A DNA stretch of 64,000 nt from Nitrospira sp. (GTDB taxonomy: Bacteria > Nitrospirota > Nitrospiria > Nitrospirales > Nitrospiraceae). Made by a program: the position numbers and the translations under genes. Shown here piece by piece: positions 31,152-38,162 of this stretch. The notes under the pieces are model-generated. The model had not been told where the DNA came from, did no database searches, and worked only from the letters and a program-made list of their open reading frames with translations. Location of the stretch: positions 1 to 64,000 of the forward strand of contig JAEURX010000048.1 of assembly GCA_016788885.1 (NCBI GenBank). Reading direction: 5' to 3'. Numbering within the stretch: the first letter of the stretch is position 1; each line of letters begins with the position of its first letter.

Positions 31152-31198
31152 GAAGGTTTAGACAGTGAGTAGCGGATGAAGTGTTGGTGCCACGACGG

Positions 31199-31462
31199 TT
31201 ACCTTACAGGATCAACACCGCCGGGATGGAAAGGATGACATTTTAACAGCCGTCGAACGGCCATCACCCCTCCTTTGAGTACACCATGCCGCTCGATGGC
31301 GTCCTGCGCATACACGGAACAAGTCGGATAGAAACGGCAGGCCGGCCCAAGCAGCGGCGAAATACAGGCACGGTAGATCGTCAGGAGTATGAGACACACG
31401 CGCCTCAGCGCGAGGGTTCCCCAAAACGGGCTAACCGCTGTCTTTGCAATGTGGCTCGCCAT
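31199..31462 (-). CDS. yidD: Membrane protein insertion efficiency factor YidD
   Basis: 87 residues from the ATG at 31462, or 66 from a GTG at 31399 just after the rnpA stop. Core [63 protein letters not shown] carries the family Cys residues (C in ACRFYPTCS and LKCHPF). The longer start overlaps rnpA by 58 bases, which is common for rnpA-yidD pairs. It supports YidC function at the inner membrane. Confidence 0.9.
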   Translation of the reverse strand: MASHIAKTAVSPFWGTLALRRVCLILLTIYRACISPLLGPACRFYPTCSVYAQDAIERHGVLKGGVMAVRRLLKCHPFHPGGVDPVR

Positions 31463-31758
31463 AGGCTTTGCAATTCTACAAACGACAGATTCAGGCACTC
31501 ACGTTTCGGAAACACTAGAAATGCATTCCCCGGCACTAACACTGGCCGAGCCGCACGACCTAGTTCGCGAAACAGGCGCTTCGCACGATTCCGGCGCACC
31601 GCCGTCCCGAACCGTCGACCGATCACAATCCCCATCATGGCATCCTGGGTCATGCCCGGACAAATTTGGAGATTGAACAGTCCCGTTGTGACACGCCGAC
31701 CATTTTTCTTGATGTGCTGGATCTCCCGGCTACGCTTCAAGAAAAACGGCACAGACAT
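31405..31758 (-). CDS. rnpA: Ribonuclease P protein component
   Basis: 117 residues from the ATG at 31758, which has TAGGAC five bases upstream; an upstream GTG would add five residues. Basic protein with the RnpA core [21 protein letters not shown] and the diagnostic [24 protein letters not shown] (RNR motif). Processes tRNA 5' ends with the RNase P RNA, which is not in this window. Follows rpmH, as in most bacteria. Confidence 0.96.
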   Translation of the reverse strand: MSVPFFLKRSREIQHIKKNGRRVTTGLFNLQICPGMTQDAMMGIVIGRRFGTAVRRNRAKRLFRELGRAARPVLVPGNAFLVFPKRECLNLSFVELQSLWRATLQRQRLARFGEPSR

Positions 31759-31941
31759 TTGTCCTACCGCCATTACAAACCTGCCCGCTGGTTACCTGGC
31801 CGCGAGCCCTGGCAGACCAGAGATCGCACGTTGCCCCATTGACCTACGACAACCAGGTTAAGACGGCAGTGCCCACCCCAGGTCGAGGGCTCACCACCTG
31901 GATGTGTGCTTACATGCAGATAGCCGAGCGGCAGGAAAGAA

Positions 31942-32079
31942 TCAGACGGTGAGACGAGCGCGGCCTTTGGCTCGACGACGAGCGATGACTTTTCGGCCGT
32001 TCTTGGTGCTCATGCGCTTCCGAAATCCATGTTCCCGCTTGCGCTTGAGATTCGAGGGCTGCTTAAAAGTGAACGACAT
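31942..32079 (-). CDS. rpmH: 50S ribosomal protein L34
   Basis: 45 residues: a short basic protein starting [19 protein letters not shown], followed by [20 protein letters not shown], the L34 signature. AGAAGGAG lies eight bases before the ATG. It is driven by the consensus promoter at 32124-32152. First gene of the long minus-strand block. Confidence 0.97.
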   Translation of the reverse strand: MSFTFKQPSNLKRKREHGFRKRMSTKNGRKVIARRRAKGRARLTV

Positions 32080-32123
32080 GACGGACTCCTTCTGGAGAAA
32101 TCAACTTTCAATGAAGAGGCCGC

Positions 32124-32152
32124 ATTATAGGGGTGAGACGAGAGGGTGTCAA
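32124..32152 (-). promoter_or_regulatory. Consensus sigma-70 promoter for rpmH-rnpA
   Basis: On the minus strand: TTGACA (32152-32147), 17-base spacer, TATAAT (32129-32124). Both hexamers are perfect matches to the sigma-70 consensus. Transcription would start near 32117, about 38 bases before rpmH. Confidence 0.9.
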
Positions 32153-32490
32153 TCGATGCGGGGTCCCCGGCCTTCGACACCCGGAGGAGGCATGGCCTGA
32201 ATCGTAGAAGTGTCACCCCGGCAACCAAGCGAAGGAGATTCCAATCACCCATGAAACTCTTGAGGCACTCTTGCCCTCCCCTGACAAAGATGCCACAGCA
32301 CTCACCAAGTGTCGGATCAGTCGTTTGGCGCTAACCAATTGTTCCACAAGACAATTGCAAGACCAAGTCGTGACATGACTCTCTGGCACTCACATTGCGT
32401 CTTCATGAGCGGGGGAGCATATCGTCGCACGCACATAGGTGTGGTTCAAGAAGCTGATAAGGAAGAACCAGCGCTCCCGAAGAGGTCCTG
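32153..32490. other. Intergenic region between divergent rpmH and transpeptidase genes
   Basis: About 340 bases without a gene. It contains CAATTG-TTCCACAAG-ACAATTG near 32336-32357 as an inverted repeat. No DnaA-box cluster or dnaA gene is seen, although this is where an origin would often lie beside rpmH. Confidence 0.4.
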
Positions 32491-32550
32491 GCGGATCGTT
32501 ATCCGCAACCCACGCGTCAAAAGACGCGAAGAACTCGCAGGGGCGGCCCC
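32491..32550 (+). repeat. Array of three short hairpins upstream of the transpeptidase gene
   Basis: Three perfect stems in 60 bases: GCGGAT-CGTT-ATCCGC (32491-32506), CGCGTC-AAAA-GACGCG (32513-32528) and GGGG-CGG-CCCC (32540-32550). Then TAGAAT at 32558-32563, a possible -10 box ten bases before the ATG at 32573. Could be protein-binding sites, terminators of antisense transcription, or RNA structure. Confidence 0.55.
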
Positions 32551-32572
32551 CGCACGTTAGAATACATTGAGC

Positions 32573-33721
32573 ATGAACCATACACGCAACATCCGCAGAA
32601 TTGTGTTACGCATGGCCCTCATCGGCTCCCTGTCGATGAGTGTGGGCGGATGCGTCGAAACCGTTCCCGAAGAGTTGGTCGAAGCGGTCGAAAGCATCGA
32701 CCGTGATCTCTTCACACTGCGAGCCGCAGACCTCACACCCGAAGCCTACTCGAAGTTCTCTCGTCAATGGATCGCGCTGAGAGGCCGCATCGAGTCGGAG
32801 GAGAATATCGTTCGCTGGCCTTGGGAAGACAATGAGTTGGAAACGGAGCTGGAAGCCCTTCAGGCCGAAGGGACTCATCTCGTCGCCGAGGTCAATAGCC
32901 GCCTCCAGGCACAACGCACCGCAGCAGAAGCAAAGCTGGCCAAAGTCGAGCAACGACTGCGGCTCCTGAACACGAAGGTCGGAGACATCGGCAGTCGTGT
33001 GGTGCTTGGTGAACATCCCCTCGAAACCGAACTGCTCGTCAAGCAAGCACGCCATTATCTTGAGCAAGGACAATTCGACTACGCCAATCAAGCCTCTGAA
33101 CGCGCAAGCCAAAACCTGTTCAAACAAACGGCCCTGCTGACCAATGAATTAGGTCGTTATGCGGACGACGACCTGATCGCCGCCTGGCGGGAATCTGCAC
33201 GGCGCACCATCGACTGGTCGCGCAAAAATCGCGCGCATGCGATCGTCATCAGCAAAGCCGACCGCGTGCTCACGGTCTACAAGAGCGGACGGAAAGTCCT
33301 GACCTACCCGATCCGCCTAGGCTCGAAAGGCATCCGCGCAAAACAATATTATGGAGATGGCGCGACGCCTGAGGGCGAATATCGCATCCAGCGAAAACGC
33401 GGGCCTGGGCAAACGCCCTACTTTCGTGCGTTGATTCTCGATTATCCGAACGCTGAAGACCGACGCCGATTTGAAGAGGCACAACAAGCGGGACTGATTC
33501 CCAAGAATCGACAGATGCCCGGACTCATTCAGCTTCACGGCATTGCCCAAGGCATCACCGATCAGCCGTACGGCAGCATCGTCCTGGACAACCCCCAGAT
33601 CGCCGTACTGTTCGCTCAGGTGGCTGTGGGCACACCCGTGAATATTGTTGGGGCCTTGGAATCACACAACTCCGTCTCCCTCGTACTGGCCGACCTGGGC
33701 GATCAGGAAGAAGAAACCTAG
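32573..33721 (+). CDS. L,D-transpeptidase-like (YkuD) lipoprotein lacking the catalytic Cys
   Basis: 382 residues from the ATG at 32573. Signal peptide with lipobox SVGGC (residues around 24-28), then a helical/coiled-coil region (about 35-190: NELETELEALQAEGTHLVAEVNSRLQAQR, AAEAKLAKVEQRLRLLN), then a YkuD domain: AIVISKADRVLTVYKSGRKVLTYPIRLGS, ATPEGEYRIQRKRGP, GLIQLHGIAQGITDQPYGSIVLDN. In active enzymes the last segment reads H-G ... G-C-I-x-L-x-N. Here the His is present but the Cys position is Ser (GGC AGC ATC), and the loop before it is short. It is probably a non-catalytic or altered peptidoglycan-binding protein anchored in the outer membrane. Confidence 0.85.
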   Translation: MNHTRNIRRIVLRMALIGSLSMSVGGCVETVPEELVEAVESIDRDLFTLRAADLTPEAYSKFSRQWIALRGRIESEENIVRWPWEDNELETELEALQAEGTHLVAEVNSRLQAQRTAAEAKLAKVEQRLRLLNTKVGDIGSRVVLGEHPLETELLVKQARHYLEQGQFDYANQASERASQNLFKQTALLTNELGRYADDDLIAAWRESARRTIDWSRKNRAHAIVISKADRVLTVYKSGRKVLTYPIRLGSKGIRAKQYYGDGATPEGEYRIQRKRGPGQTPYFRALILDYPNAEDRRRFEEAQQAGLIPKNRQMPGLIQLHGIAQGITDQPYGSIVLDNPQIAVLFAQVAVGTPVNIVGALESHNSVSLVLADLGDQEEET

Positions 33722-33894
33722 CCTCCACAACAGCTCCCCCCACTCAAGTCGACGGCATTCGCTCTCACACGTACCCATCCCTTCTCCTCCCCGGCATCGG
33801 CATCAACGCGTTTGCCTTTTTACTTTCCCGAACCTAAGATACGGAACAGCCGACGCGCATTGTCGTTCCTCCACCCCATGGAAGAGAGCGTGTT

Positions 33895-35598
33895 ATGCCG
33901 ATCCGCCCCGACACATCATCGCTACCGACCGACCAGGCCATCGCCCGAACACTTGACGAGCTGGGCGGCAACCATGTCATCGAACGTATCTGGACCCGCG
34001 ACCACAGGGTGTGGAAACCGACCTCCAGAGAAATCGAAAACCGACTTGGTTGGTTGACGGTTCTCGATCACATGCAGGACGGGGTCTCCGATCTGCGAGC
34101 CTTTGCGCAAGCATCCCGAGAAGCTCGTATCACCGACGTGGTCCTGCTTGGGATGGGCGGGAGCAGCCTCGGCCCTGAGGTCTTGCGCTGCACCTTTGGT
34201 TCCTCCAAGGGCGCCCCGCGACTCTGGGTGCTGGATTCCACCGTACCTGGTTGGGTCCGGCAAGTGACCGCGACGATCCAGCCGGCGAGAACGCTGTTCC
34301 TTGTCGCCAGCAAATCAGGCGGTACGATCGAAGTGATGTCGCTCTTCGCCCACTTCTGGAACCTCGTACACCGCACCAAGGGTCATCGGGGAGGAGCCCA
34401 GTTTGTCGCGATCACGGATCCCGGAACCGGCCTGGAACGACTCGCGCAGGAGCGCGGATTTTGGCGTACCTTCACCAATCAACCGGACATCGGCGGGCGC
34501 TACTCAGTCCTCTCCTATTTCGGCCTCGTTCCTGCGGCACTGCTGGGACTCAATGTTGAAAAACTCCTGAACCGAGCGCTCGCGATGCGCGAAGCGTGTC
34601 GGCGCACCTCCACACCAAAGGACAATCCCGGGGCAGCACTGGGGGGCATGATGGCCGCCATGGTCAAAGCCGGTCGCGACAAAGTCACCCTCCTCACTTC
34701 GCCGACACTGCAGTCGTTCGGCCTGTGGGTGGAGCAATTGCTAGCGGAAAGCACCGGCAAAGAAGGGACAGGACTCATACCCGTAGCAGGAGAGCCCCTC
34801 GCTCCCCCGTCTGCCTATGGAGCCGATCGATTGTTTATCAGTCTTCGCCTCAAGGGCGACCGGAATGCCTCGTTGGATCGAGGCCTCGCCGCACTCCAAA
34901 ACGCCGGGCACCCAGTCTTCCGACTGCACTTGAGTGATCGATACGATCTGGGCGCTGAATTCTTCCGCTGGGAATTCGCCACTGCTGTCGCAGGACACGT
35001 GCTCGGCATTCATCCATTTGATCAGCCGAATGTTCAAGAAAGTAAAGACAACACCGCCCGTGTGCTCAAGGAGGTTGAGACCCAAGGGCGACTCCCCGCG
35101 TTGCCGACGCCGCCCCCGCCGCAGGCCCTCGCCCAGCTGCTGACGCAGGCTGCGCCCAATCGGTACGTTGCGATTCTCGCCTATACGACGCCAAGCCTCA
35201 AACTTGATGCCGCACTGCGCGCTCTGCGTAAGGCGATCATGACCAGATATCACCTGGCCACGACAGCCGGATACGGCCCTCGCTACCTACACTCCACCGG
35301 GCAACTGCACAAGGGTGGCCCCAACAGCGGACTCTTTCTTGAGCTCGTGGACGCCATGAAGCCGGATCTTTCGGTTCCGGAACAGCCCTATACATTCGGC
35401 ACTCTCGCTCTCGCCCAGGCACTCGGTGATCTTCAGTCGCTGCATAGCCATCAGCGCCCTGCGGTCAGGATCAGCCTTGGTACCGATCCCGTGCGCACCA
35501 TACGTCGCCTGGTCACACGACTCGCTCCAGCCGCAACAGCCCGCCGGAAACCCGCCCCAACCAGGCGGACCGCCTCAGCACGTCGAGCCCGTCGCTGA
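33895..35598 (+). CDS. pgi: Glucose-6-phosphate isomerase
   Basis: Interconverts glucose-6-P and fructose-6-P. 567 residues. Sequence is of the type seen as the PGI half of transaldolase-PGI fusions: VVLLGMGGSSLGPEVLRCTFG, LFLVASKSGGTIEVMS, GGRYSVLSYFGLVPAALLGLNVEKLL, catalytic Glu region in ESTGKEGTGLIPVAGEPL, and GYGPRYLHSTGQLHKGGPNSGLFLEL. No transaldolase domain is fused here. The C-terminus ends in an Arg-rich tail (ARRKPAPTRRTASARRARR), probably disordered. Followed at once by pgl, whose ATG is two bases after the stop. Confidence 0.93.
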   Translation: MPIRPDTSSLPTDQAIARTLDELGGNHVIERIWTRDHRVWKPTSREIENRLGWLTVLDHMQDGVSDLRAFAQASREARITDVVLLGMGGSSLGPEVLRCTFGSSKGAPRLWVLDSTVPGWVRQVTATIQPARTLFLVASKSGGTIEVMSLFAHFWNLVHRTKGHRGGAQFVAITDPGTGLERLAQERGFWRTFTNQPDIGGRYSVLSYFGLVPAALLGLNVEKLLNRALAMREACRRTSTPKDNPGAALGGMMAAMVKAGRDKVTLLTSPTLQSFGLWVEQLLAESTGKEGTGLIPVAGEPLAPPSAYGADRLFISLRLKGDRNASLDRGLAALQNAGHPVFRLHLSDRYDLGAEFFRWEFATAVAGHVLGIHPFDQPNVQESKDNTARVLKEVETQGRLPALPTPPPPQALAQLLTQAAPNRYVAILAYTTPSLKLDAALRALRKAIMTRYHLATTAGYGPRYLHSTGQLHKGGPNSGLFLELVDAMKPDLSVPEQPYTFGTLALAQALGDLQSLHSHQRPAVRISLGTDPVRTIRRLVTRLAPAATARRKPAPTRRTASARRARR

Positions 35599-35599
35599 G

Positions 35600-36382
35600 A
35601 TGTCATCCAGGCCTGAGCTGCATACCTTCGCAGATGCGCAGGACCTCGTGGTGGCCGCGGCAGACCTCTTCGTACAACTGGGGCAGCAGGCGATTGCCGA
35701 ACGTAACCGATTCCTGGTGGCGCTGTCCGGCGGCTCAACGCCGAAGGCTCTCTATGCCGCCCTTACACGTCCACACATTGCGCAACACTTAGACTGGCGC
35801 AAGGTCCATTTCTTCTTCGGAGACGAACGCGGCGTGCCGCCCACACATGCCGAGAGTAACTTTGGCCTCGCCCAGGCCATGCTCTTTCACCCCTTGCACA
35901 TTCCCTCCTCCTTGATCCATCGCATGCGGGGTGAGGACCCGCCGGAGTCTGCCGCGATCGACTACGAAAGGACGCTGCGTCGCATAGCCGCTCCTGTCAC
36001 AGGACAATGGCCGGTTCTGGACCTGATCCTCCTGGGAATGGGCGATGATGGCCACACCGCCTCGCTGTTCCCCGACACTCCTGCGGTGACCGACACGATC
36101 CGTTGGGTGGTTCCGGGTTACGCTCCGCAGGGGACTCGCTCACGCATCACCATCACCCTAGGTGTGATCAATCATGCGAGTGTGGTACTGTTTCTGATCG
36201 CCGGGCGAAATAAGGCCGTCGTCGTCCAGCGCATTTTGGAAAGAAGCGCCGACGATCCCAGCCCCTATCCAGCCGCACTGGTTCGGCCTGAACACGGGCG
36301 GCTGTTGTGGTACCTAGATCGCGCCGCAGCATCGGAATTGACCATAGCTCCACAACATTTGACATCGCGAGAGGATCCATGA
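35600..36382 (+). CDS. pgl: 6-phosphogluconolactonase
   Basis: Hydrolyses 6-phosphogluconolactone in the oxidative pentose phosphate pathway. 260 residues from the ATG at 35600. DevB-type fold: FLVALSGGSTPKALYAAL, KVHFFFGDERGVPPTHAESNFGLAQ, LDLILLGMGDDGHTASLFPDTPA (catalytic region) and VVLFLIAGRNKAVVVQRIL. The stop overlaps the glk start as ATGA. No zwf or gnd lies in the window. Confidence 0.94.
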   Translation: MSSRPELHTFADAQDLVVAAADLFVQLGQQAIAERNRFLVALSGGSTPKALYAALTRPHIAQHLDWRKVHFFFGDERGVPPTHAESNFGLAQAMLFHPLHIPSSLIHRMRGEDPPESAAIDYERTLRRIAAPVTGQWPVLDLILLGMGDDGHTASLFPDTPAVTDTIRWVVPGYAPQGTRSRITITLGVINHASVVLFLIAGRNKAVVVQRILERSADDPSPYPAALVRPEHGRLLWYLDRAAASELTIAPQHLTSREDP

Positions 36383-37464
36383 TTCTGGCAGGCGATATCG
36401 GCGGCACGAAAACGAATTTGGCTCTCTATGAATGGACCAGCGGACGTGTCGAGCCGATCCGTGAAGATAGTTTTCATAGTGCGGACTATACAACCTTAGA
36501 AGACATCGTCGAAGAATTCCTGAGCACGCCACTGGCCTCGCCCATGTCCGAGGGAGAGCAGGAACAAGAGTCAGATGGCGCGACTCCAGACACCGAGACA
36601 AGCGCCGTTGAGAACGGCCCCGAACCGATTCGAGTCACGGCCGCATGCTTCGGCGTAGCGGGCCCGGTCATCGACAACCGGTGCCGCACCACGAATCTTC
36701 CTTGGGTCATCGAGGGAGCTTCCCTCGCCGAGCGATTCGCCATTCCCCAGGTACGACTCCTCAATGATCTCGAAGCAACCGCCCATGGCATCCTTCTCCT
36801 CACACCGGATGAAATCGTCGCCCTGAATGCCGGTACGCCGCCCAAAAAGAAACAAGCCCTGGCGCTGATCGCAGCCGGCACCGGCCTCGGTGAATGTATT
36901 CTGTACTGGGACGGGACCCGCTATCGTCCCGTGCCCTCCGAAGGCGGGCACACGGACTTTGCGCCCAACAGCGACACGGAGATTGAATTGCTGCGGCATC
37001 TCCGCGGCAGTTACCTGCACGTCAGCTACGAACGAATCGTGTCAGGCCCAGGCCTCCACGCCATTTATGACTATCTCCGTGACACCAAGAAAAATGAGCC
37101 GACCTGGCTGGCGGAAAAAATCAAGGTCGGCAACCCGGCCGCTGAAATTGCCGAAGCAGGACTGAAGGGCCAAGCCGAGATCGCCACGCAGGCGCTGGAT
37201 TTATTCGCGACCATTTACGGCGCCGAGGCGGGCAACCTGGCACTGAAGGCCCTGACGTTGGACGGCGTCTACGTCGCCGGAGGCATCGCCCCCAAATTAC
37301 TCAAGAAACTGCAGGATGGTTCGTTCATGCGCGGCTTTACCAACAAAGGCCGTTACAAACGGATGATGACCCAGATTCCGGTACAGGTCGTGATGAACGA
37401 CAAAACCGCCCTGCTCGGCGCCGCCTCCATGGCGGCTCAACTGACCTCATCACATGCATCATGA
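36379..37464 (+). CDS. glk: Glucokinase
   Basis: ATP-dependent phosphorylation of glucose. 361 residues from the ATG at 36379 (GAGAGGATCC upstream). ATP-binding MILAGDIGGTKTNLALYEW, VTAACFGVAGPVIDNRCRTTNLPWVI, LLNDLEATAHGI (catalytic Asp), LALIAAGTGLGECIL, PSEGGHTDFAP and GVYVAGGIAPKLLKKL are the Glk-family landmarks. An acidic insert (EGEQEQESDGATPDTETSAVENG) about residues 62-84 is unusual for the family and probably a surface loop. ATGA overlaps with both pgl and rpiA indicate one transcript. Confidence 0.94.
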   Translation: MILAGDIGGTKTNLALYEWTSGRVEPIREDSFHSADYTTLEDIVEEFLSTPLASPMSEGEQEQESDGATPDTETSAVENGPEPIRVTAACFGVAGPVIDNRCRTTNLPWVIEGASLAERFAIPQVRLLNDLEATAHGILLLTPDEIVALNAGTPPKKKQALALIAAGTGLGECILYWDGTRYRPVPSEGGHTDFAPNSDTEIELLRHLRGSYLHVSYERIVSGPGLHAIYDYLRDTKKNEPTWLAEKIKVGNPAAEIAEAGLKGQAEIATQALDLFATIYGAEAGNLALKALTLDGVYVAGGIAPKLLKKLQDGSFMRGFTNKGRYKRMMTQIPVQVVMNDKTALLGAASMAAQLTSSHAS

Positions 37465-38162
37465 CATCATCATACGATCTCGATTCTGAAAAGCGGCAAG
37501 CTGCCCTCAAGGCAACCGAATTCGTGCGCGACGGCATGGTCGTCGGACTGGGTACTGGGACGACGTCCAAACATTTGATTCTGGCGCTTGGGGAGCGCGT
37601 CCGCGCCGGGCTGAAGATTCAGGCCGTCCCGACCTCCCACGACACGGCCGCCCTCGCACGACAAGCCGGCATTCCACTCATCGAATCCGACAATGCCTGG
37701 ATGATCGATATCGCCATTGACGGCGCCGATCAGGTCGACCCTCAATTGAATCTCGTCAAAGGTGGCGGCGGGGCGTTGCTCAAAGAAAAAATCGTGGCCG
37801 CAGCTGCGAAGCAATTCGTCGTCATGGTCGACCACACGAAGCTCGTGCCGGGACTCGGGGGAAGTTTCCCGCTGCCGATTGAAGTGGTTCCGTTCGGATG
37901 GGGTAGCACCGCACGCAACATCGAACAAGCCTCCGGAGGACAAGCCGTGCTGCGCGAACGCACCGGCACCGTATTTCAAACCGAGGCCGGCCATGTCATC
38001 CTCGATCTCCATATGCCGAAGATCGACGACCCGGCCACGCTGGAAATCGAATTGAATCAAATTCCCGGCATCGTTGAAACCGGGCTGTTCATCGGACGGA
38101 CCGGCATCCTGATCGTCGGCCATGCACAGGGCGTCGACGTCACCCATGCCGCGAAACCATGA
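37461..38162 (+). CDS. rpiA: Ribose-5-phosphate isomerase A
   Basis: 233 residues. KATEFVRDGMVVGLGTGTTSKHLILALGE (phosphate loop), DIAIDGADQVDPQLNLVKGGGGALLKEKIVAAAA (catalytic Asp/Glu and Lys), LPIEVVPFGW and GHVILDLHM. Interconverts ribulose-5-P and ribose-5-P for the Calvin-like/pentose pathways. Starts inside the glk stop (ATGA) and its own stop overlaps the pepN start (ATGA). Confidence 0.96.
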   Translation: MTSSYDLDSEKRQAALKATEFVRDGMVVGLGTGTTSKHLILALGERVRAGLKIQAVPTSHDTAALARQAGIPLIESDNAWMIDIAIDGADQVDPQLNLVKGGGGALLKEKIVAAAAKQFVVMVDHTKLVPGLGGSFPLPIEVVPFGWGSTARNIEQASGGQAVLRERTGTVFQTEAGHVILDLHMPKIDDPATLEIELNQIPGIVETGLFIGRTGILIVGHAQGVDVTHAAKP

